NCBI GenBank assembly: GCA_030144725.1
Contig: JASKMD010000015.1
Span: 3,291,425 to 3,355,424, forward strand
DNA length: 64,000 bases
Direction: 5' to 3'
DNA from: Haematococcus lacustris
Taxonomy: Eukaryota; Chlorophyta; Chlorophyceae; Chlamydomonadales; Haematococcaceae
A model generated the notes under the pieces. It saw nothing but the letters and a program-made list of their open reading frames with translations, was not told where the DNA came from and made no database searches. Shown here piece by piece: positions 26,901 to 38,000 of this stretch. Numbering within the stretch: position 1 is the first letter of the stretch; every line of letters begins with the position of its first letter. Position numbers and translations under genes: made by a program.

Positions 26901-28536
26901 GCAGGGGGCAGGGGCTGAGGTTTGGGGTGGGGTGGGGTGGGGTGGGGTGGGGTGGGGTGGGGTGGGGTGGGGTGGGGTGGGGGGGGTGGGGTGGGGTGGG
27001 GTGGGGTGGGGTGGGGTGGGGTGGGGTGGGGTGGGGTGGGGTGGGGTGGGGTGGGGTGGGGTGGGGTGGGGTGGGGTGGGGTGGGGTGGGGTGGGGTGGG
27101 GTGGGGTGGGGTGGGGTGGGGTGGGGTGGGGTGGGGTGGGGTGGGGTGGGGTGGGGTGGGGTGGGGTGGGGTGGGGTGGGTGCCCGCCTGTGCTGCCAGC
27201 TGCTGTGTGGTCTTGTGTGGTCCTGTGGTGGCTGCAACCGGTGGGGTGGGTGTCCGCCTGTGCTGCCAGCTGCTGTGTGGTGACGGCTGCAGGCGCTGGC
27301 CGTGTTGTCGCGGCTCAGCCAGCCCGCTGTGGCCATCCCGGTGGCCGGCACCACTGCCCTGGGTGCCACGGCCCTGTACAACTACCACACCACCCTGCAA
27401 GTCATTGGCCTGGCAGGTGGGGGCCAGGGGCCGGCAGTGCCTGCGGCAACAGCTTGACCATGGTTGGGGGGAGAAGCTCATGGTTGGGGCAGGAAGAAGG
27501 GGAAGGGGAAGGGGAAGGGGAAGGGGAAGGGGAAGGGGAAGGGGAAGGGGAAGGGGAAGGGGAAGGGGCAGGGGAAGGGGCAAGGTGTGTTGGGGGCGTC
27601 GGGGGCGAGGCAAAATGTGTATTTGGGCGGCAGGGGGGTCTGGCAGGGGGTCTGTCATGGCGTGGTGGGACAAGCCTAGCGATGCCGTGGATGCCTTGCC
27701 CCCGCCGGTGGTGCCCTGCACATCCCCCCCCCGGCCTTTCTGCCCACAGGCTTGTGGCCAGTGATGCAGGAAGATGCAGTTTGCTGTGTATAGGGGGGTT
27801 GACAGCTCAGACTGAGCTGGGCTTTCATGGTGTGACCATATACACTCCCTGATGACCGCCCTGCCCCTTCGTACCTCGTACCTCGCCCCTGCCCCTTGTC
27901 CCTTGCCCATCCTTCCAAACCCCCTCCCCCCCCTCTACTGCCACAGGCTTGTCCTGGTCCGCCTACCGCCAGCTGTCCCAGTACGACAGCCCCCAGGCCG
28001 CCCTGGACGCCTTCACCTCCAGCCTCAGCCGCCTGCGTCCGCCCTCGCCCCCCTCCACCACCACCACCCAAACCTCACCAGAAGAGGAAGAGGAGGCAGA
28101 GGAGGAAGAGGAGCAGCAGCAGCAGCAGCAGCAGCCGCCCCAGCGGGGCACTGGGCCTGCCCCGTCCTTCTTCGCATCAGTGTCACAGGCGTTCAGGCAG
28201 CCCCAGGCCCTCACTGCCCCTGGCCCGGCTGAAGGCGTGGCAGCAGGGGGGAAGACCCCTGCGGGGGCAAGGGCGCTCCCCCCTGGGGTGGTGGCCCCCC
28301 GGCTCCCCCCTCCTCCAGGCACCGACAGGGCAGAGGCTGTGCTGGCGGCAGCAGCAGCGGCACAAGCAGCGGGGATCAAGACTCCGGCCCAGGCCCGCTT
28401 CCCCACCCCTGCTCCCACCCCTACACCGGAACTCACCCCCGCTCCCTCTCCTCGCGTGCAAGCCCCTCTAGCCCCTGTCCCTCCACCAACACCTCCACCT
28501 CCTGCTCCTGCCTCTTCTCCTGCACCTGCTCCTGCT
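20992..28536 (+). CDS. CAS: Thylakoid calcium-sensing receptor CAS (rhodanese-like), 3' end in gap
   Basis: Nine exons were placed with agreeing phases: 22987-23072, 23337-23789, 24146-24258, 24722-24862, 25294-25432, 25836-25949, 26756-26872, 27293-27416 and 27947 into the gap. Earlier exons are less certain: 20992-21024 ([11 protein letters not shown]), 21100 on (Arg/Ser/Ala transit-like), about 21290-21482 and 21571-21796. In order they encode a plastid leader; a lumenal or stromal helical part with five [16 protein letters not shown] repeats (23401-23690); a single hydrophobic segment ([18 protein letters not shown], 24190-24250); a rhodanese-like domain ([61 protein letters not shown]) without a catalytic Cys; and a C-terminal hydrophobic segment ([19 protein letters not shown]). 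This matches CAS of Chlamydomonas and plants, which acts in Ca2+-dependent high-light responses and the CO2-concentrating mechanism. The last exon becomes Glu/Gln/Pro-rich. The start codon is tentative. Confidence 0.82.
23793..24106. repeat. (GGGGC)n array in CAS intron
   Basis: About 310 bp of GGGGC pentamers, with one GGGGGC slip at 23959, beginning two or three bases after the CAS 5' splice site at 23790 (GTGAGGGCGGGG). The sense strand is G-rich and quadruplex-prone. It creates spurious AGRGG and PAPPR frames. Confidence 0.95.
26926..27180. repeat. (GGGGT)n array in CAS intron
   Basis: About 255 bp of GGGGT pentamers, about 50 bp after the donor at 26873, with one GGGGGG interruption near 26981. 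It generates HPTPP and GWGGV artefact frames. The GGGGTGGGTGTCCGCCTGTGCTGCCAGCTGC-type segment after the array is duplicated (27180 and 27248). Confidence 0.95.
27498..27588. repeat. (GGGGAA)n array in CAS intron
   Basis: Roughly 15 GGGGAA hexamers (polypurine on the sense strand), about 80 bp after the donor at 27417. This is a third distinct G-rich array in the same gene. Confidence 0.9.
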
Positions 28537-29036
28537 NNNNNNNNNNNNNNNNNNNNNNNNNNNNNNNNNNNNNNNNNNNNNNNNNNNNNNNNNNNNNNNN
28601 NNNNNNNNNNNNNNNNNNNNNNNNNNNNNNNNNNNNNNNNNNNNNNNNNNNNNNNNNNNNNNNNNNNNNNNNNNNNNNNNNNNNNNNNNNNNNNNNNNNN
28701 NNNNNNNNNNNNNNNNNNNNNNNNNNNNNNNNNNNNNNNNNNNNNNNNNNNNNNNNNNNNNNNNNNNNNNNNNNNNNNNNNNNNNNNNNNNNNNNNNNNN
28801 NNNNNNNNNNNNNNNNNNNNNNNNNNNNNNNNNNNNNNNNNNNNNNNNNNNNNNNNNNNNNNNNNNNNNNNNNNNNNNNNNNNNNNNNNNNNNNNNNNNN
28901 NNNNNNNNNNNNNNNNNNNNNNNNNNNNNNNNNNNNNNNNNNNNNNNNNNNNNNNNNNNNNNNNNNNNNNNNNNNNNNNNNNNNNNNNNNNNNNNNNNNN
29001 NNNNNNNNNNNNNNNNNNNNNNNNNNNNNNNNNNNN
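28537..29036. other. Assembly gap (500 N)
   Basis: Exactly 500 N, a usual placeholder size. The CAS C-terminus and the first half of the POLQ-like gene (helicase motifs I to V) should lie here, so the true gap is very probably longer than 500 bp. Confidence 0.97.
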
Positions 29037-29086
29037 CTAAGAGGCGTGACGGAGCCCATTGCTGCCCCTGCTGTGGCGCCATGCAG

Positions 29087-32000
29087 GTCCAGTGTCACGT
29101 GCACAGTACCTGCAGATGATTGGGCGGGCGGGACGAGCAGGTGGGGACCACGTACCAGCCCCTACCGCCTGCCTGCCTGCCTGCCTGCCTACCTGTCCCC
29201 CTGCCTGCCTGCCTCCTCTCCCACCCTGCCTGCCTGCCTCCTTCCCTCCCTCATCCACCAGCCCTGCCCAGCCCCCCATCCCTGCTGCCCTGCAGGCCAG
29301 AGCAGTGTGGGGGAGGCGTTCATCATGGGCAAGGGCGCACCTGGGGCGCGTGGCGGGGAGTGGGCCCCCATCACCACCCTCATGCAGGCCGCACTGCCGC
29401 CCCTGAAGAGCTGCCTGCTCAACAAGCCGGAGGGGGCCCTGCTGGCCCCCCCGCCCCCCGCACCCACACCAACACCCAGACCCGTCCAGGAGGTGGTGGC
29501 CGCAGGCATGGCTGCGACTCAGGCCAACACCCAGGCCGCACCTGGGGCAGGGGCAGCGGCAGCGGCAGCGGCAGGGGCAGGGGCAGGGGCAGGGGAGGCT
29601 GTAGGGGAAGGGGAAGGGGCAGCGGCAGGGGCAGCGGCAGCGGCAGGGGCAGTGCTTGAGATAGGTGGCGGAGGTGTGACGGCTGGAGATGGCCATGGCC
29701 CCCTGCCTACCCCCTGCCCCCCACTCCTCCTCCCCCTCCCCCCTGGGCTCAGCTGTGCAGTGCCATGCAAGCGGCCCTGCCCCCACGCCTCAGGCCCCCA
29801 CCTTGGCCCAGCATCCCCAGCCAAGCGAAGAGCAGGAGGGGTGCAGGCGGGCACCTGCCCCCCACCCGCTGGGTCAAGCCCCCCCAAGGCGGCTGGGGGC
29901 CAGGCCGGGGAGGCCCCCCCAGGGCCGCTGGTGCCGCCGGTCTCCAGTGACCCTGATGTGGTGCAGGGGCCTGCTGCTGCTGAGCCTGAGTCCTACCCAG
30001 ACCAAACGCAGGCAGGGTCAGAGAAGGGGTCAGCGGCAGGGCAGGGGGCGGCGGCAGGAGCTGCATCGCTCAGCCTTGCCCGGGCGGCCCCGCAGCACGA
30101 GACGCACTTGCAGCGGGTGCTGCTGGAGGCCATTGCCAACGGCTCAGTCAGCTGCGGCCGCACCATACAGCTGCTCATCCAGTGAGTGTGTGTATGTGTG
30201 TGGGGGGGGTCGTCCACCTAACCCTGCCAACTCTGAGCCACGCTCACCCACGGCTGTGTACTCCACCACCAACCCCACCCCCACCCCCGCCCCCACCCCC
30301 CGCCCCCTGACTGCCCCCTCCATTCACTGCCCCCTCCCCTTGTGTTTCCCACTGCAGGAGCACGCTCCTGTACCAGCAGGTGCCCTACCCCACCCTGCAT
30401 GCCGCCACCATGGCAGCTCTGGGCAACCTCCAAGCAGCCAAGCTCATCACCATGAAGGGGGGGCCTGGGGGAGGGGGCCAGCCAGCCTCAGGGCCAGCAG
30501 CAGCTGCAGCAGGGCTGGAGGGTCACAACGGCCCACCTACTCCCTGGTCAAGCTCCCCGGCCATGCACCCCATGCAAGCCCATGCACCCCACGGCCCATG
30601 CACCCCACTCAGCCCCTGGCCGCACCCCTCCTCCCAGCCTGACCACCTGGCAGTAAGGGGGCCTAGCGGCTACAGCTGTGGGGGCGGCCAGCTGGGATGG
30701 CAGGAGGGGGAGGGTGCTGTGACGGGGCGTGGTGGCGGGGCGGGAGGATCAGGGGGGTCTGGGGGGGAGGAGCAGAACAGGGGGGGGGGCAGGGGCAGCG
30801 GGGGGGGGCGCTGGTCCACTACCCTGCAGGGGCAGGCCATCTACACCAGCAGCCTCCCGCCCAACACCGCCATGGAGCTGTATGCAAGGTGACTGACGGC
30901 CCCCTCATGCTCACACAGGCGGCCTGGCCAGGGCCCCTCCCCTTTCCTGGTCACCTGGTCAAGGCCCCCCCCCCTTCTTGTTACTGTTACGTGGGTATGT
31001 AATGCACCGGATGTGCAACACTAATATCTCGCGAGCACCTATTCCAACGCAACAGTTACCCTCTTGGCGGTCCTGGGCCCTGGGCCAGTGGGGATGGTGC
31101 AGGGGCGGGGCCCATTTTAACCACTTGACGCGCCTGCCTCTGCCCTGCCTCTGGCCCTCTTGCCCGTCATCTCCGTGCGTGAAGGATGGACCAGGCTCAC
31201 AGGTCGGGCGTGGTCCTCGCCGCTGACTGGCTGCACGTCGTGTACCTAGCGGCGCTGGAATGCGAGGAGGCGTTCCAGGTGTCCGGCTGGAAGGACTGGG
31301 CGCAATTACTGCAGGCTTTGCCGGACGCGGAGAAGCGGGTGAGCAGCGGTCACTCTTTGATTAAAATGAGATATAGATCTAGAGGCTGGGCCCGCGTGAC
31401 CCGTTGTAACGCTGATGTGTCTCCCGTCCTGCCGTGTCAGGTGGCGGTCGCCATCGGCGTGAGCTCTGAAGCCGCGGAACGCATCCACGCCGGTTTCAAG
31501 GCGTCGGCGGCGGAGCGGGCGCGTCATGCCCGGTTCGCGGCATCGCTGTGCTTGCATCGCCTGATTGGCAACGGGGAGCTAGCCGAGGGCGAGGAAGAGC
31601 TGTGGGGCAAGCCGCGGGGCATCACGACGACAGGTGTGTGTGTGTGTGTCGCGATGGTAGGGGAGCCAGCAGAGCAGGAAACGACAGCCCGACTGGCAGA
31701 ATTGGCTTCCTTGGCTGCCTAGGTTCGACGAGGTGTAGGAGGCTCAGCACCTGCGCTGGCAGCTTGTGAGAGCGAGGTAGTGAGGCTGCCTGCAGGCGTC
31801 ACGAGAGGTGCTATGGAGCGTCTGCAGTCGCAGCTCGGTAAAACTGCCGGCATGGCTGCCCAGATGTGTGCCGCGGCTGGCTGGTGGCAGATGGAGACGC
31901 TGATGGCCTCCCTGGCTGAGCAGGCAGCTGCTGGGGCACGGCCTGAGCTGCTGGCTCTGATGCAGGTTGGTTGCTCAGTGAAGGTCCGGCTGTGACCCTG

Positions 32001-35000
32001 ACTGTACCTGACTGCCCCTACCTCTACCCTGACACCCGGATACCCTGACCCTGACCCTGACCCTGATCCTGACCCTGGCCCTGACCCTGACCCTGACCCT
32101 GACCCTGACCCTGACCCTGACCCTGACCCTGACCCTGACCCTGACCCCGACCCTGAACCTGAACCTGAACCTGAACCTGACCTACTCGTTTCATCTTTCC
32201 CATGCTTTTTCCCACGCACTCAACCTTAGGTCTGCACCTGACCCCTTGCCACCTGTCCTTCCCTGTCCTGCCCCGCAGCTGCCGGGCATCACAGGCGCGC
32301 AGGCCAAGGCCCTGTATGCCGAAGGCATCCGCAGCCCCAGCCAGCTGGCCATGGCCAACGATGCTGATGTGCTACGCGCCATCGTGGCCTCCATGCCCCG
32401 AAACATGAAGGCCACACCAGCTGGCAAAGCCAAGGCCAAGGCCGGGGCAAGCAAACCCCCCGTCAAGTGAGGACGGAGGGGCACACCTTGAGCATAGTGT
32501 ACGACAAAAAAGAACAGCAACCCGCCTGCCTGCCTGCCTGACAGTTGACTGTGTGATGACTACCATGCGCCTCCTCAACATGTGTTATGACTGCCATCTA
32601 CGACTGTACCTGTTCACCTGCCGCCATTCAGGAAAACGGATGCCAATTGCTGCCTCCCATGGCATCTCACGCTCAATGACTGCTGCACCTGGTGCAAGCA
32701 TGCCAGTGGAGCAATGCACTTGCCTGGGGTTTGCAGCCCATCAAACTGCCTCCCATTGCGGTGTCGCAGTTTCCTGCTGCCGCATGAGCAATCAACTGTC
32801 GGCCTCGCCCCGCCTTGCCTTCCTGTCGCAGGGGCACCGCCGCCGCCTTGTTAAATGCTATGGTGGGCAGCAACGCCCTGAGCAACCGTCTGGCATCAAA
32901 GCTGCAGCGCGCCGCGCGCAGGCAATTGCTGCTGGAGGCCCAAGGGGACCTGCCTGCCGCCGGTATGCCTCACACACCCTCACACCAGGTCCCAGCTCCC
33001 GTGGTCCCCGTCACGACGCACGAAAGTCAGCCAGGCTCGGCGCCTAGAAAGGGATCGTGCAACACAATCTCGGGACATGCGTCTGATGTCAGCTCTGGCC
33101 ACGGCGACTCGCAAGCAGCAAACAGGCCACCGCAAGGCACCACAGCGGAATTGAGCACCCCTACGCCTTCGCTCGCTACCGGAGCTGGCATCGCTGGCGG
33201 CGCCGCAACGCCTCACCCAGCAGCGACGCAACCCGCACTTACGAGGCAGCCAGGGAGGTCGGACACCAGCTCACAAGCCGCCAGTGTCCGCGGTACCGCA
33301 CGAGTGGCAAGTGTGAACGCTCGAACACCCGCCGCTGTGCTTGACTCCATCTTCGAAGCCATGCAAGCGGCCATTCTGCTGTCGGTTCGCACCATTGACG
33401 CCGCCACCCGGACCGCTGACGCGACAACGGCCGTCACCGCGGAATCCATTGCGAGCGGCAGCACCGCGACCACAAGTGCCGGGTCGCAGCTCGTGGGCCT
33501 GGTGGTGGCCTGGAGCGCGCGGGAAGCGGCCTGGTTCCGACTGGGAGTTTCAGATGCGGGTGCAGTTGGCAGGTGGGTTTAGGGAGCCGTGACAAAACCA
33601 TGTCGCCGTAGGATGCATCGCCACATGATGAGGAAGCCATCAGGGCCTGTCTGCAGTCAGAGGTGCCCATGGAGTACATGACAGTGACTAATGTGAGGCT
33701 GCTGCATGAGCCATGAGGCACAGCTTACTCCACATGTGATCAGAGAGCAGCTCTCTGACGTCACCCTCAGCAGGTACTCTTGACCCCTACCCTTTGCTTG
33801 TTAGACTTGTGCTCTAGTAGCTAGGTGACACTAGCTGACCACTCTACCCACTGCCACAGGCAGCCTTGTCTGCTATCTGGTTCATGGCGCAGGGCTGTGC
33901 GCTGCCGGTTGATGGCCTGCCTGATGTCTCACCACAACAGCCTGGCCAGCTTCAGGCTGCGACCCTGCCTGGTCAGCCTGCAGGCCGCCGGGCTGCCCCT
34001 GCTGCCCCACCTCCACCACCAGCTGTGCCGTCACCTACCCTGGGTAGAGCAGCCCGGGCAGCAGGGGACGCCAGCAAAGAAGAGGAGAGGGACGACGATG
34101 GGGTCAGGGGGGGCAAGCAGGGGGCATGCGGGCCAAGGAAGATGTCAGGAAAAAGGGCAGGGGGAGGGACAGGGGCAGGAGCAGGGGCAGGGGCAGGGGA
34201 CAGACAGCCCTGCAATCACCGGAGCAGGTGGCAGCGCCAGTCAGGGGCCGCCACAGGGATCTGAGCAGCGCACGCCCACAGCCAAGGCCCCTCGCCCCCC
34301 TCGGCCGACCTTGTCGCCCCACTCCCCTTGCTCCCCTTCCCCCTCCCACGCCATGGCCCCACCCGCACCACCTCTTGACGTGCAGCTCATGTACTGGCTC
34401 CTGTGCGGGGCCACTGCTGCTGCGCAAGGCCCCTCCTCCTCCTCACCAGCATCATCCCTGGCTGCGAAAGGCGCAACCACACAGCATGACGCAGGCAGCA
34501 CCGGGGTTGGCTTGCAGTCCATCACCCTGCGGGCCGTGGTGCAGACGGTGCTGCCAGGGTACACTCTGAGGGTCCCCGCTCTGGAGCTGGCGGTCGCCAC
34601 GTCAGCTGCCCGTAGCGCCCTCATGACCTGGAGCTGCGCGAGTGCCCTCGAGGGTATGTTGACCCGCGCGGGGCTGTGGACGCGGTACTGCCGTGTGGAG
34701 GCGCCGCTGCTGCTGGCGCTGGCGCAAGCGGAGGCGGACTGCGGAACCGCAGCGCCGGGCACGCGCACGGGACGGTCATTTGTGGAACCGGGACCCCGAC
34801 CGGACGCGCCTCACTCTTGCGTCCAGCTTGTCTTGGCGCCACAGCGCCTGTTGGCTTCGCGCGCCTGGGTGCAGCAGCGGATGGACGAGCTGCACCGCTG
34901 CCTGCGCGCTTTGTTGCCGCAGTTGAGCCCTTTGCCTGATCTCGGCACCTCAGCAGGTATCGCGGAGTTGTGCCATCATCTGCGACTCGTGCCCTCAGCC

Positions 35001-38000
35001 CATCACCCCGGTTCCGACGGGCCGCAACCAGCAGCTGCCGCGCAGCTTCCAGCACCGCAGGCCGACTCGAGCCTGCTCGGACACCCGTCCGGGTTGTCGC
35101 TCAACAGCTCAGGGGGCCCAGGGAGTGCAGTGGGGGTATGCGGGTTGCTACTTCCTCCAGCTCCAGGCCAAGCAAAAATGAATGGCAGGGCTGCAATGCA
35201 GCAACAGGACCAGCAACAGCAGCAGCAGCAGGGGCAGCAGGGGCAGCAGCAGCAGGCATGGCCTCAGCCATGGGTGGACTGGTGGCAACAGCAGGCGGTG
35301 GAGGGTGGGGTGCTTGGCAGCCTCTCTGCCTGGCGCTACCGCAGCCGCAGACAGCAGCAGCAGCAGCAGCGAGTACATACCCCCCACAGCCCCCCTCCAT
35401 CCCCAGTCCCCCCGCCCCCAGCTCACCTTTCTCTGCCCCCACCCTCTCCAGCATGCCACATGCATGGTCACCCTCTGCCCGCCCCCCAACCACACTTCAC
35501 CCATGTTCCATTGAGCGCCCCACAGGCGAACCGCTCCCACGCATCACACCTCGGTCACACCGGCCCTGGCCTGGGGTCACTCTTATCAGGCCTAGGGGGC
35601 CACAGGCAGCCGCCCCCTGGCCTGCCCCCCACTCCCAGCTTCTCTGCAGCTACTCAAGCCCTGGCCAACACCGCCCACGCTGCTTCCTGGCTGCTAACCC
35701 AGCTGCAGCAGCTGTCCGCTGTACTAGCAGGCCTAGACAGTGCATGCCAGCTGCTGTCAGAGGCAACCTCCCCCGAGTGCCCTGTGCCGCAACCACCCCA
35801 ACCACCCCAACCAACACAACTGACACACCCGCTGGCAGCAGTTGCCTGCAACGGTCTGGCATCGGCCCCGGCTGCTGTCCAGCCCCTGCCCAGCCCCTTG
35901 CCGCTGTCAGCCCAGCTGCTGCCCGACATAGTGGGCTGCCAAGGACTATTAGCCACTCCCCCAGGGCCCCTGCTGCAACTGCTTCAACTGACTCAACCCC
36001 TCTCCCTCCCCAGCTCCCTGCCTCAAGTCCCATGCCCACCAAGCAGCTGCCAGGCAGCTGCTGGTGGCCCACCCCCACCTGGCCAGCCAGGGGTAGCGGC
36101 AGGAGCAGGAGGAGTAAGGGCAGGGTGCGGCAGCAGGTGTGCAGCTGGCGATGCTTGCTTCACAGACCTGGTCAGCCTACCTCCTGAGCTGCACTGCCTG
36201 CAGCAGCTGCTGGAGCAGGCAGGCGGAGGTGCTGGGCCTCCTGAGCACCAGCAGCTGAGGGGGACTTTGATAGGTTCGGAGGGTGGGGCAGGAGGGGCAG
36301 GAGGGGCAGGAGGGGCAGGAGGGCCTGCGGCCAGATCAGAGTCAGCTGCCCAGGCTGCCCAGGCTGCCCTGTGCCAGTCCTGGGTGGGCCAGCTGGTGCT
36401 GTTTGACAACGACGCCGCTGTGCCCGCTGCTGACGGCTGGGCAGGGCTGGCAGGCGGCAGGGTGGCGGTCAGCAGTACAACAGCAGTACAGCCACAGGCG
36501 GCAGCTGGAGGTGCGGATGGCCAGGAGCAGGTGCAGGCCATGTTGGCGCCTGAGCTGCCCTCCCCATGTGGAACCCATGCACCCAGCCGACTGTCACCCC
36601 TTCCTTTCAAATCTCACACTTCTCGACTGTCACTCCAAGGCTGGAGATGTGAGTGGCTGCCATCAGGCCTTCCCTTGCCTCAGCCACCCTGGAGCACCCT
36701 GCTGCAGGGTCACACTTCCCATCCCTCAGTCACACCCCACACATGTGACGTTCAAGGGCTCCAGGTTGGGCCTGCAGCACCCCACCCTTTCAAGTGCTTT
36801 GATAGCATGGTGGGACCAGGCAGACCAGCTTCCCGCCAGCTTCCGGCCTGCTCCTCACCACCTGCCAACCAGCTTCCTGGGCCCCTTGCCTGGTCTGGCC
36901 ACAGAGCTGCTGGCCTAGTGAGTGGGCGGCTGCTGGCAGTACTGCTGCCCCCGCCACCTGCTGTCGTGGCGCCCACTGCAGCAGCAGCGCATGCACAGCA
37001 GCAGGGGCAGGGAGTGGGGCAGGGGCAGGGGCAAGGGCAGGGGCAGGGGCAGGGGCAGGGGCAGGAGAAGGAGCAGGGGCAAGAATCATGGCAGGAGGAT
37101 GGCCCCGTGGCAATGGCCTTGGTCAGCTTGTGGTGGGAAGCCCCCCAGCTGCCCCTGCCCTCCCAGCTGCTCCCCCCCGCCGCCCCCCTGCTGCTGTCAG
37201 ACCCCTGCTCCCCCCCTGGCCCAGCCCCCCCCGACCCCAGCTTCGTCGAATCGGCTGCAGCGGCAGCGAGCACCAGCCCCCCAGAGCCCGAGCTAGTGCT
37301 GGTACCCTGCAGCTGCCTGTGGCTGCATGCCATGGCCAGTGGGGCGGGCAGCCTTGACGCTGCCCTGGCCTCCCGCACCTTTGCCTCCCTGTTCCCAGTC
37401 CGGGTCAGGCTGGGGGGCGTGGCGGCAAGCTGTAGACTCGCTGGGGAGGCTGGAGGCCAGGGGTGGGTGAGCAGGGGGTGTCCTGGTCAGCAGGATCAAA
37501 GGGAGGGGCAGGGGGCAGGAGGGAGAGGGGGAGAGGGGCAGCATGGAACGCATGGGCAGCATGGGCAGCAGAGTCAGCACGGTCAGGGGTTGCAGCAGAG
37601 GAGTAGCTGTGGTGGTGGTGAGGGGAGGCAGGACGTGCAGTCATCGCACGGCAGCAGGAGCAGCGGCAGTGGGCAGTCCGTGAGGCTTGCCTCCCAGCTG
37701 CCTGGGGTGTGCTGCCAGGGAGGGGACAGGGCAGAGGGGCTCCTGCTGCTGCGGCTGCGGCTGCTGTATCCTTCGCTGGTGGTGTTGGCACAGGTAAGTG
37801 GACAAAGGCAAAGGCAAAGGCAAAGGGTTAGGGTGGGTAATGTAGGACGAATGCATTCACTGGCCTTGCCGCAAGCTTTCCATGCTGTCCTTGTTCTCCT
37901 TTGTCCTGCTGCCTGTGCCCTAAACTGCCTGTGCTGAAATGATTTGACTCAGGACACACACTCACCCTCACACTCACACTCACACTTGCACTCACCCCGC

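Noticed and set aside
26633..27910. 425-codon minus-strand HPTPP-rich ORF and GWGGV frames
   Set aside because: Translation of the GGGGT array and antisense of CAS exons; no protein-like sequence outside repeats.
32041..32180. Interstitial telomere
   Set aside because: CCCTGA is not the algal telomere repeat (TTTTAGGG or TTAGGG types) and similar hexamers occur in several introns.
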